Source: Marinilabilia sp. UBA5340 (GTDB taxonomy: Bacteria; Bacteroidota; Bacteroidia; Bacteroidales; Marinilabiliaceae). From it: DNA of 13,785 nt. Position 1 is the first letter of the stretch. Every line of letters begins with the position of its first letter. Where the stretch lies: NCBI GenBank assembly GCA_002411085.1, contig DHQK01000009.1:1-13785 (forward strand), written 5' to 3'. The notes beneath the pieces are model-generated. The model did no database searches. It was not told the origin of the DNA and saw only the letters and a list, made by a program, of their open reading frames with translations. The translations under genes were made by a program, and so were the position numbers. Below are positions 7,705-13,785 of this stretch, piece by piece.

Positions 7705-8225
7705 GAGAAATATCACTTTCTATAGAGGAGGTTGCCAGTAAAGCATTAGGGTTTATTTTACCGGCTTTTTTTATTACTGGTGTCCCTTTTTTTGTGTTGC
7801 ATGGGGTAGAACCTTTTCAGCAATGGAGCTGGAGCGGCGTTTTGGTGTTTTTTGTATGTCTATTTGCAGGAATACCATTGCATGAATTGCTCCATGGTCT
7901 GGTGTTTGGCTTGTTTGCCCGTGGTGGTTTCAAGTCTGTCAGGTTTGGCATTGATAAAAAAACCTACTCGCCATTCTGTCATTGTACAACCCCTATCCGT
8001 GTGCAGTATTACCGGCTGGGGGCTTTATTGCCATTGCTCGCGCTTGGGCTGGTTCCTTATGTTATGGCTCTTTTTAACGGGTTGTTTGCCTTCTGGCTTT
8101 TTGGTTATCTCTATATTGTCGCTGCTGGTGGAGATTTGCTTGCCTTGAAAATGTTGAAAACGGTGCCCGGACACAAAAAAGTTTTGGATCATCCCGAAAA
8201 AATGGGTTTTTACGTGCTGGATTAA
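7701..8225 (+). CDS. DUF3267-type membrane protein, putative zincin metalloprotease
   Basis: 174-residue integral membrane protein with the HExxH zinc-protease signature HELLH at 61-65, placed at the end of a hydrophobic helix (about 45-60), as in membrane-embedded zincins. Hydrophobic segments lie at about 16-34, 45-72, 104-124 and 126-146. AAGGD (141-145) offers D145 as a possible third zinc ligand, and CHC at 93-95 followed by a basic-aromatic stretch (PIRVQYYRLG) fits the DUF3267 pattern as I remember it. The start ATG overlaps the stop of the adaptor gene (ATGA), implying coupled translation with the metal exporter. Function is not established: it may process or degrade a membrane protein, possibly a pump component, or may have lost activity. 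The family call rests on motif recall, not on a search. Confidence 0.7.
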   Translation: MREISLSIEEVASKALGFILPAFFITGVPFFVLHGVEPFQQWSWSGVLVFFVCLFAGIPLHELLHGLVFGLFARGGFKSVRFGIDKKTYSPFCHCTTPIRVQYYRLGALLPLLALGLVPYVMALFNGLFAFWLFGYLYIVAAGGDLLALKMLKTVPGHKKVLDHPEKMGFYVLD

Positions 8226-8989
8226 TATTTTTCGTCCTCCGGTTGAAACCAAGCAGGATAGACTGTTTTAGATCTTGCTCGTTTTCTTCTGGCTTTTTCG
8301 TTTCTCCTTAATCCGAATTCATAAGAGATTCCAAGATGGAAAGCATAACCGAATTCTGAGAATTCTTTGAGTCCCCTAACCTTTAATTCCTGATTTGCTG
8401 ATTTTGCAAAGGTCATATTGTTTGCCGAAAGGAAAAAACTTAAAGCATTGTTTTCCCATCCTGCTTTGAATCCGATTTTCCCTTCCAGGTAGAACGCACC
8501 TTTAAGGTTTTCAATTTTTTCCTGTTCGTTTGTTGCGATGTTGTTTATGAGCATATCTGCCTGTGGTTTTGCCCATCCTATTTCAAGGCTCGAGAAGAAA
8601 GGATTTCCTGAATAATCGGAAAATGCATTGCGGGTGGTATAATTTATTGACATATAAACTCCCAGGTTTACCTGAGAGGACATTCTTGCATGGATGTCTG
8701 AATGGAAATATTCAAAATCTTCGTAACCGGTGAATGCCAACTTTGCTCCTCCGTCAAAATCCCATTGATCGTGTGGCTTGTATTTGTAGTATGCCGCAAT
8801 AGCCCCAAAGCCATCATTGTCATCATCCTCTTTGTATTTATTATTGTCCGAGTCATTTTCATTCAGTATGATTGAAATCACGGAAGCCGGATCTATCGCC
8901 AGAGAAAATCCCAGGTGATGTTTTGTTTCGATCTGTGAGAATGCAGGAAACGAAAAAAATAAAAAGATAAATGGAAGGATGTTCTTCAT
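8222..8989 (-). CDS. Exported protein, probable outer-membrane beta-barrel, function unknown
   Basis: 255 residues from the chosen ATG at 8989. That start gives a clean signal peptide, MKNILPFIFLFFSFPAFSQ, with cleavage near FS-Q; a longer frame reaches 9028 but would bury the signal. The mature protein has alternating beta-strand patterns with aromatic girdle residues (for example GFSLAIDPAS, AAYYKYK, GGAKLAFTGYE, NLGVYMSINYTTR, AFHLGISYEF), which suggests a small barrel of the outer membrane. An acidic loop at 43-59 (NENDSDNN, then EDDDND) could bind divalent cations. After the last apparent strand (about 213-226) comes a very basic stretch RRNEKARRKRARSK (228-241) and a hydrophilic tail ending EDEKY, so the protein does not end in a classic terminal strand. 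It converges on the zincin gene, sharing stop-codon bases. I recognise no specific family. Confidence 0.7.
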   Translation of the reverse strand: MKNILPFIFLFFSFPAFSQIETKHHLGFSLAIDPASVISIILNENDSDNNKYKEDDDNDGFGAIAAYYKYKPHDQWDFDGGAKLAFTGYEDFEYFHSDIHARMSSQVNLGVYMSINYTTRNAFSDYSGNPFFSSLEIGWAKPQADMLINNIATNEQEKIENLKGAFYLEGKIGFKAGWENNALSFFLSANNMTFAKSANQELKVRGLKEFSEFGYAFHLGISYEFGLRRNEKARRKRARSKTVYPAWFQPEDEKY

Positions 8990-9122
8990 TGCTGGTTTCG
9001 GGTTATCGTTAATTCTCATTGCATACACAAAAATGAAATCCTGGTTTGATTTATGCCTGAATCAGTTTAGACAGATGGTGATATAAATCATTGTCAGATA
9101 ATCAATATTTCTGCCAAAAGAG

Positions 9123-9154
9123 TTGGATTTTCTACAGATTACTTGTTAAATTTA
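9123..9154 (+). promoter_or_regulatory. Candidate Bacteroidota promoter for the PLP enzyme gene
   Basis: TTG (9123-9125), 21 bases, then TAAATTTA (9147-9154), which matches seven of the eight positions of the TAnnTTTG -7 box. Transcription would start near 9161, leaving a leader of about 40 bases before the ATG at 9203. It lies in the 213-base gap between divergently read genes. It is a pattern match only; AT-rich gaps give such matches by chance. Confidence 0.35.
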
Positions 9155-9202
9155 GTTAAATGTTTTTTTGAATGACTCTTTCAAATTTTAAATCGTTTGG
9201 TT

Positions 9203-10456
9203 ATGAGTAAAATCCCGTTATCTCCCGAGACCCAAATGCTGTCGTTTGCCTATAATTCCGCTGATCATCAAGGGGCTGTGAAATGCCCATTGTTTCAGAC
9301 TTCCACATTTGCCTTTAATTCCGCTGCTGAAGGAAAAGCCTTTTTTGAGTTGGCTTATGGACTTCGTGAGCCATCGAAAGGAGAAGAGATGGGGATGATT
9401 TACAGTCGGGTGAACAATCCTAATCTGGAAATCATTGAACAGCGTTTGCGATTATGGGACAAAGGGGATGCCTGTGCTTTCTTTTCCTCAGGAATGGCAG
9501 CCATTTCCACTATGATGTTTACTTTTTTGAGGCCGGGCGATATTCTGCTTTTCGGTTCGCCTGTTTATGGAGGGACTGATCATTTTATTCACCATGTTTT
9601 GCCGCAGTTTGGGATCCGTACACTGATGTTCACCTCCCGGGATAGTGAGGAGGATGTCCTGGCTTTGCTGAATGCTGCATATCCCGGAGAATCTCCTTCG
9701 TTTATTTATATTGAAACGCCCGGCAATCCTACCAATAACCTGATTGATATTGAAATGTGCTCACGGCTGGCCCGCTCCTTTTCGCAGAAAGGGAAACAGT
9801 GTCTTCTTGCAGTTGATAATACCTTTTTGGGGCCGGTTTTTCAGCGACCATTGGAACATGGTGCAGACCTGGTTGTGTATTCGGCTACTAAATTTATCAG
9901 CGGTCATAGCGATTTGATAGCAGGGGCTTGTGTGGGCTCTTCTGAAGTAATTGCAGGAGTGAAAGCCATGCGGACGTTTATGGGGACAATGTTGGATCCG
10001 CATTCATCGTGGTTAGTTATGAGAAGCCTGGAAACATTAAAGGTGCGTATGGAAACTCAGGCCCAAAGTGCCTTCAAAGTGGCTGAATATGTCCGAAGTC
10101 ATCCGAAAGTGAAAGATGTCCATTTTCTTGGTTTTTTGAAGGAAGATGATCCGCAGAAAAAAATATTTGACAATCAATGCCTGGGAACCGGGTCTATGGT
10201 TTCGTTTAACATCGTTGGTGGAGAGAAACAGGCGTTTGATTTTCTGGACAATCTTGATCATTTTAAACTAGCTGTGAGCCTCGGTTCTACAGAAAGTCTT
10301 GCTGAGCACCCTGCGACGATGACGCATGTGGATGTTTCTTCCGAAGACCGGGAGAAATTGGGAATTCACCCTAATCTTGTAAGGTTGAGTATTGGTTTGG
10401 AAAACTCTGATGATTTGATTGAAGCTATCGAAAGGGCCTTTGATTGTGTTAAATAG
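9203..10456 (+). CDS. Cys/Met-metabolism PLP-dependent enzyme (cystathionine gamma-synthase / methionine gamma-lyase superfamily)
   Basis: 417-residue cytosolic fold-type I PLP enzyme acting on sulfur amino acids or activated homoserine. I chose the ATG at 9203; an in-frame TTG two codons earlier is unlikely. Key residues: K230 in SATKFISGHSD, the Schiff-base lysine; D205 in AVDNTF, contacting the pyridine nitrogen; Y67 and R69 in YSRVNNP and the SSGMAA loop (95-100), which hold the phosphate of PLP; Y122 in PVYGGT; and GSTESLAEHPATMTH (361-375), the substrate-carboxylate region. Methionine gamma-lyases typically have a Cys two residues after that Tyr (YGC); here it is Gly (G124). An insertion-like stretch GLREPSKGEEMG (53-64) precedes YSR. 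I therefore leave the reaction open among gamma-synthase, gamma-lyase and O-acylhomoserine sulfhydrylase. It appears monocistronic, with its own terminator. Confidence 0.88.
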   Translation: MSKIPLSPETQMLSFAYNSADHQGAVKCPLFQTSTFAFNSAAEGKAFFELAYGLREPSKGEEMGMIYSRVNNPNLEIIEQRLRLWDKGDACAFFSSGMAAISTMMFTFLRPGDILLFGSPVYGGTDHFIHHVLPQFGIRTLMFTSRDSEEDVLALLNAAYPGESPSFIYIETPGNPTNNLIDIEMCSRLARSFSQKGKQCLLAVDNTFLGPVFQRPLEHGADLVVYSATKFISGHSDLIAGACVGSSEVIAGVKAMRTFMGTMLDPHSSWLVMRSLETLKVRMETQAQSAFKVAEYVRSHPKVKDVHFLGFLKEDDPQKKIFDNQCLGTGSMVSFNIVGGEKQAFDFLDNLDHFKLAVSLGSTESLAEHPATMTHVDVSSEDREKLGIHPNLVRLSIGLENSDDLIEAIERAFDCVK

Positions 10457-10466
10457 GGCCTTTTTT
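10431..10466 (+). terminator. Intrinsic terminator overlapping the 3' end of the PLP enzyme gene
   Basis: AAAGGGCCT (10431-10439) pairs with AGGGCCTTT (10455-10463), eight of nine positions with one central G-G mismatch and a 15-base loop. The right arm runs into TTTTTT (10461-10466). The left arm is coding and the stop codon TAG sits in the right arm. This would separate the PLP gene from rnr transcription. Confidence 0.6.
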
Positions 10467-10775
10467 ATTCGACAATAATCGAACATTTCAATCGAAGTAT
10501 TTACTATTGTTGTGGAATTTATTATATTTGAGTTAAATATAGGGGCTAAATATTTGACGAATAACTTTTGTTTTCCTCAATCAATTTTGATATTCGTCAA
10601 ACAAACTCATGTGTATTTCAGGGAACAAATTTATGATTTCTTGAATGATTTCCCCGGTAACAAAACAGTGAATGGAACATGCTTTTGCAGCTATTGCTGG
10701 CCAGTTTTAATTTTTTTTGCTGAGTTGAGTGTTGGATGTTTTGTTGACTTTTACTGTTTATGAATTGATAATCTT
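10467..10775 (+). promoter_or_regulatory. Long leader region of rnr with possible promoter
   Basis: 309 bases without a credible gene; an 83-codon open frame at 10512-10763 has low-complexity, Phe/Cys-rich content and no family resemblance. Contents in order: a small exact dyad TTCGA-caataa-TCGAA (10468-10483); TATATTTG at 10523-10530, an exact TAnnTTTG -7 box, although the nearest upstream TTG triplets are closer than the usual spacing; the 11-bp inverted repeat described separately; a CTGGCCAG palindrome followed by T-rich sequence near 10696-10720. If the box is used, the leader of rnr is about 240 bases. No known riboswitch class was recognised. Confidence 0.4.
10553..10601 (+). promoter_or_regulatory. 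Perfect 11-bp inverted repeat (stem-loop) in the rnr leader
   Basis: TTTGACGAATA (10553-10563) and TATTCGTCAAA (10591-10601) are exact inverted copies with a 27-base spacer. It begins about 23 bases after the TATATTTG box and ends 174 bases before the rnr start. No T-run follows, so it is not an intrinsic terminator. It could be an RNA stem-loop in the leader or a DNA-binding site. Confidence 0.5.
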
Positions 10776-12938
10776 ATGTCAAAAAAGAAAAAAACAAATA
10801 AAAAGAAAACCAAAAAAAGTGATTTGCAATCGCAGGTCAAGAATTTCTTCTCCAAAAACCCGCAAAAAACCTATAATTACAAACAGGTTTCTGCTGCACT
10901 TGGGGTTACTAAAAAAAGTGGCCGGCTTCAGGTAGAGGTTTTGTTGTTTGAGTTGAGTGAACAAAATTATCTGAACGAAGTGTCCACGGGCCGATTTAAA
11001 ATGAAGATGATGCCCGGAACGTATTTGGAAGGGATCGTAGACATGACAGCCAAAGGAGCAGCCTACATCGTTCCGGATGAGGGGGATGAGGATGTATTTG
11101 TTTCACAAAACAATTTGGGACATGCGCTCAATGGTGATCGCGTAAAAGTGCTTCAATATGCCCGGAAGCGAAACCGTCAGGCCGAAGGAGAAGTGGTGGA
11201 AATTCTTGAGCGGAGTCGAGATCAATTTGTGGGAACACTGGAAGTATCCAAAAGTTTTGCTTTTCTGATTGCTGATTCCCGGGTGATGCACCATGATATT
11301 TTCATTCCTTTGGATCAGCTCAATGGTGGAAAGCAAGGGCAAAAGGCGGTTGTGTGTATTACGGAGTGGCCGGAAAAGGCCAAAAACCCCATCGGAAAAG
11401 TAGTAGATGTACTGGGCGATCCCGGAGAGAATAATACGGAGATGCACGCCATACTGGCAGAATTTAATCTCCCATATAAATATCCCGAAAAAGTGGTGGA
11501 AGCTGCCACAAAAATTGAAGACAAAATTCCCCATGAGGAAATAAAAAAGCGTCGGGATTTTCGAAAAGTAACCACGTTTACAATTGATCCGGCTGATGCC
11601 AAAGATTTTGATGATGCCTTATCTGTAAGAAAGCTAAAAAACGGACTTATGGAAGTGGGGGTGCATATCGCCGATGTTACTCATTACGTCCATCCCGATA
11701 CTGTACTTGATAAAGAAGCTGTGAACCGTGCCACTTCTGTTTATTTGGTTGACCGGGTTGTGCCAATGTTGCCAGAGCGTTTGAGCAATGAACTTTGTTC
11801 CCTTCGCCCCAATGAAGACAAGTTGTGTTTTTCCGCTGTTTTTGATATTGATGACGAAGGAGTGGTGCACGATAGCTGGGTTGGACGTACCGTGATTCAC
11901 AGCGATCGCAGGTTTTCGTACGAAGAAGCACAGGAGGTAATTGAAACAGGAAAGGGGGATTTACAAGAGGAGATGCTGACGCTTAACAGGTTGGCCCAAA
12001 AACTCCGATCGATCAGGTTCAATAAGGGGGCCATCGACTTCGAACGGGTAGAGGTGAAGTTTCAGTTGAATGAGGAGGGAAAACCACTCAATGTATTTTT
12101 TAAGGAAGCCAAAGAAGCCAATAAGCTTATTGAAGAGTTTATGTTGCTGGCCAACAGGCGGGTTGCCGAAATTATTGGACGCAATGAACTAACGCCTGAG
12201 AATAAACGATCTTCCCGGAATTCAAAAACCTTTGTATATCGTATTCATGATGAGCCGGATCCCGAGAAGTATGAGTCATTCAGTAAATTTGTCAGAAAGT
12301 TTGGTTTTGAGGCCATGCCAGGACAAAACGAATCGATCAGTAATTCTCTTAATCGATTGCTGGGCGAAGTTCAGGGAAAAAAGCAACAAAATATTGTAGA
12401 AACCCTGGCGATTCGCACTATGTCCAAGGCTGTTTATTCCACGCATAATATAGGGCATTACGGGCTGGGGTTTAAGCACTATACCCACTTTACCTCTCCC
12501 ATAAGGCGTTATCCCGATATGATGGTTCATCGTTTACTGCAACGATATCTTGACGGAGGACGCTCGGCCAACCGTGACAAATATGAAGAGTTGTGTGATC
12601 ATAGCACCAAGATGGAAATCAGAGCTGCTGACGCAGAACGAACATCCATAAAATACAAGCAGGTTGAATTTCTTAAAGACCGTGTTGGGGATGTTTTCGA
12701 TGGTGTGATTTCCGGTGTTACCGAGTGGGGGATTTATGTAGAACTGGATGAAAACAAGTGCGAAGGAATGGTTCCTATTCGTGATTTGGACGACGACTTC
12801 TATCAGTTTGATGAGGATAACTATTGTCTGGTGGGACGCCGAAAAAACCGGAAATATCAATTGGGGGATGCGTTGAAAATTCAGATTGCTAAGGCTAATC
12901 TGGAAAAACGGCAACTGGACTTCGTATTGGCCACTTAA
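10776..12938 (+). CDS. rnr: Ribonuclease R (RNB-family 3'-5' exoribonuclease)
   Basis: 720-residue processive exoribonuclease that degrades structured RNA and takes part in RNA quality control. Domains: a Lys-rich start (nine Lys in the first 14 residues); a winged-helix-like region about 17-75; two cold-shock domains about 80-148 and 150-212; the RNB catalytic domain about 255-590, with the metal-binding motif DPADAKDFDDA (D271, D277, D279, D280) and the RNB signature HYTHFTSPIRRYPDMMVHR (568-586); and S1 about 637-718 (DGVISGVTEWGIYVELDEN). The length is normal for the family, slightly shorter than the E. coli enzyme. The Lys-rich C-terminal tail of E. coli RNase R is absent; the protein ends right after S1, and the basic tract is at the N-terminus instead. 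The ATG at 10776 is well placed. It has a long, structured leader and appears to be transcribed alone. Confidence 0.96.
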   Translation: MSKKKKTNKKKTKKSDLQSQVKNFFSKNPQKTYNYKQVSAALGVTKKSGRLQVEVLLFELSEQNYLNEVSTGRFKMKMMPGTYLEGIVDMTAKGAAYIVPDEGDEDVFVSQNNLGHALNGDRVKVLQYARKRNRQAEGEVVEILERSRDQFVGTLEVSKSFAFLIADSRVMHHDIFIPLDQLNGGKQGQKAVVCITEWPEKAKNPIGKVVDVLGDPGENNTEMHAILAEFNLPYKYPEKVVEAATKIEDKIPHEEIKKRRDFRKVTTFTIDPADAKDFDDALSVRKLKNGLMEVGVHIADVTHYVHPDTVLDKEAVNRATSVYLVDRVVPMLPERLSNELCSLRPNEDKLCFSAVFDIDDEGVVHDSWVGRTVIHSDRRFSYEEAQEVIETGKGDLQEEMLTLNRLAQKLRSIRFNKGAIDFERVEVKFQLNEEGKPLNVFFKEAKEANKLIEEFMLLANRRVAEIIGRNELTPENKRSSRNSKTFVYRIHDEPDPEKYESFSKFVRKFGFEAMPGQNESISNSLNRLLGEVQGKKQQNIVETLAIRTMSKAVYSTHNIGHYGLGFKHYTHFTSPIRRYPDMMVHRLLQRYLDGGRSANRDKYEELCDHSTKMEIRAADAERTSIKYKQVEFLKDRVGDVFDGVISGVTEWGIYVELDENKCEGMVPIRDLDDDFYQFDEDNYCLVGRRKNRKYQLGDALKIQIAKANLEKRQLDFVLAT

Positions 12939-12979
12939 GCTTTTACCTGGCGTACTGAATCCCCTCAATAGATGATTAA

Positions 12980-12987
12980 TGTGCACA
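12980..12987. promoter_or_regulatory. TGTGCACA palindrome upstream of the TetR-family gene
   Basis: An exact 8-base palindrome within the 116-base gap between rnr and the regulator gene, 67 bases before that gene's ATG, in otherwise AT-rich sequence. TetR-family proteins often bind a palindrome in their own promoter, so it is a candidate autoregulatory operator. Eight bases is short and could be chance. Confidence 0.2.
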
Positions 12988-13054
12988 AATAAAGATTGTT
13001 TTGTTTAATTTTTTTGCTTGACCCGATTGTCCTATAACCTTAATTTTAAATATT

Positions 13055-13663
13055 ATGAGCGACATTTTTAATTCTATGATTTCGGGACAGGATACTGTTC
13101 GAAATTCGATTTTGAAGTCGGCACGTGATCTTTTTGCAAAGTTCGGGTACCGCAAAACTACCATGGAAGATATTGCCATGGCTTTGCGTAAAGGGAAAAG
13201 CTCTCTTTATTATTATTTCAAAAATAAAGAAGAGATCTTTCAGGCGGTGATTGAGTTGGAAGCGGATCTGCTTGAACACCGGTTGCGCGATGTGGTGACA
13301 AGTGAATATTCGCCACGTCAAAAGTTCAATGACTATGTAATTGTTCGGATGGAAACGCTCCGGGAGCTGAACAACTACCAAAAGGCAATGAGAGACGAAA
13401 CTTATGGCGATTATCACTTTCTGGATGAAATACGCGAAAAATCGGAGAAGGCAGAGCAGGAAATGGTGCGTACCATGCTCGAAGAGGGTGTTTCTACAGG
13501 CGAATTTGATATTAAAAATCTGAAACTTGCGGCAGTGGGTATTGCAACAGCTCTTCGTGGACTTGAGTTGCCACTGTTTCGTGGTGTTGAAAATTTTGAT
13601 GATTTCCGTCTTCAGCTGGACAATATTCTTACAATTCTTTTTTATGGGATTTTGAAACGGTAA
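13055..13663 (+). CDS. TetR/AcrR-family transcriptional regulator
   Basis: 202-residue DNA-binding regulator, usually a ligand-released repressor of efflux or metabolic genes. The N-terminal HTH domain spans about 15-62: RNSILKSARDLFAKFGYRKT, then TMEDIAMALRKGKSSLYYYF with the typical recognition helix and the Y-Y-F-KNKEE-F ending. The remaining 140 residues are helical ligand-binding/dimerisation sequence without a recognisable subfamily signature. The ATG at 13055 gives a short lead before the HTH; an ATG seven codons later is also possible. It is 116 bases after rnr and followed by a repeat. In this family the regulated genes are often adjacent, but no efflux or enzyme operon adjoins it here, so its targets may lie beyond the right edge or elsewhere. 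A link to the metal-efflux operon 4.8 kb away cannot be shown. Confidence 0.92.
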   Translation: MSDIFNSMISGQDTVRNSILKSARDLFAKFGYRKTTMEDIAMALRKGKSSLYYYFKNKEEIFQAVIELEADLLEHRLRDVVTSEYSPRQKFNDYVIVRMETLRELNNYQKAMRDETYGDYHFLDEIREKSEKAEQEMVRTMLEEGVSTGEFDIKNLKLAAVGIATALRGLELPLFRGVENFDDFRLQLDNILTILFYGILKR

Positions 13664-13687
13664 ATGTTTAGTTCCGTCAACAAAATG

Positions 13688-13785
13688 GAGGCTGTCTCAA
13701 AAGTCCAAATTTGATGTCATTCTGAGTGCCTACCCCCAAAAAAAAGTTTGGGGAATAATGTGTTAATGACAGAATTGGCTCGTCC
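13688..13785. repeat. Partial, inverted copy of the MITE-like repeat, cut by the right edge
   Basis: GAGGCTGTC at 13688 opens a 39-base stretch (13688-13726) matching the reverse complement of 1548-1586 at 32 of 39 positions. After that the two copies diverge. This copy continues with a hairpin, CCCCAAA (13734-13740) pairing with TTTGGGG (13747-13753) over a 6-base loop. The other end is not in the window, so it may be a further MITE copy or the end of a larger insertion sequence. It starts 24 bases after the TetR gene's stop. Confidence 0.65.

Noticed and set aside
9029..9202. SAM or other riboswitch upstream of the sulfur amino acid enzyme
   Set aside because: The gap is short and AT-rich, and I see no conserved multi-helix core; only a promoter-like pattern is present.
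10512..10763. 83-codon open frame before rnr
   Set aside because: It overlaps the 11-bp inverted repeat, has an odd Phe/Cys/Tyr-rich composition typical of translated AT-rich gap sequence, and has no start context or motif.

Overview
The window looks like chromosomal DNA from a member of the Bacteroidota. The signs are AT-leaning genes with weak or absent Shine-Dalgarno sequences, boxes resembling the TAnnTTTG -7 element of that phylum, a CzcA-type pump fused to its own outer-membrane channel (common in this phylum), and dispersed palindromic repeats in gene gaps. No rRNA, tRNA, CRISPR array or phage gene was seen. Nine protein genes are supported, one of them cut by the left edge.

Left part (1-2182): the 3' part of a PAS-type sensor histidine kinase converges on a small pterin-4a-carbinolamine dehydratase gene on the minus strand. 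A gap of about 800 bases follows. It holds a roughly 137-base MITE-like inverted-repeat element and two further dyad structures upstream of the metal-efflux genes.

Centre (2183-8989): an apparent three-gene plus-strand operon. The first gene encodes a CzcA-like heavy-metal RND pump whose C-terminus continues into a TolC/CzcC-like outer-membrane efflux domain. The second encodes a lipoprotein membrane-fusion adaptor (CzcB-like). The third overlaps the second by the four bases ATGA and encodes a small membrane protein of the DUF3267 putative zincin type with an HELLH motif. Together the first two would form a complete inner membrane-periplasm-outer membrane exporter from only two polypeptides; the third is an unexpected partner. 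A probable outer-membrane beta-barrel gene on the minus strand converges on this operon, and the two stop codons overlap.

Right part (9203-13785): a Cys/Met-metabolism PLP enzyme ending in an intrinsic terminator; RNase R (rnr) preceded by a leader of about 240-320 bases with a perfect 11-bp inverted repeat; and a TetR-family regulator. At the right edge lies an inverted, partial copy of the repeat seen near the left end.

Most of this is recognisable gene content. The strongest candidates for something undescribed are the coupling of the zincin-like membrane protein to the efflux adaptor, the structured leader of rnr, and the dispersed repeat family.
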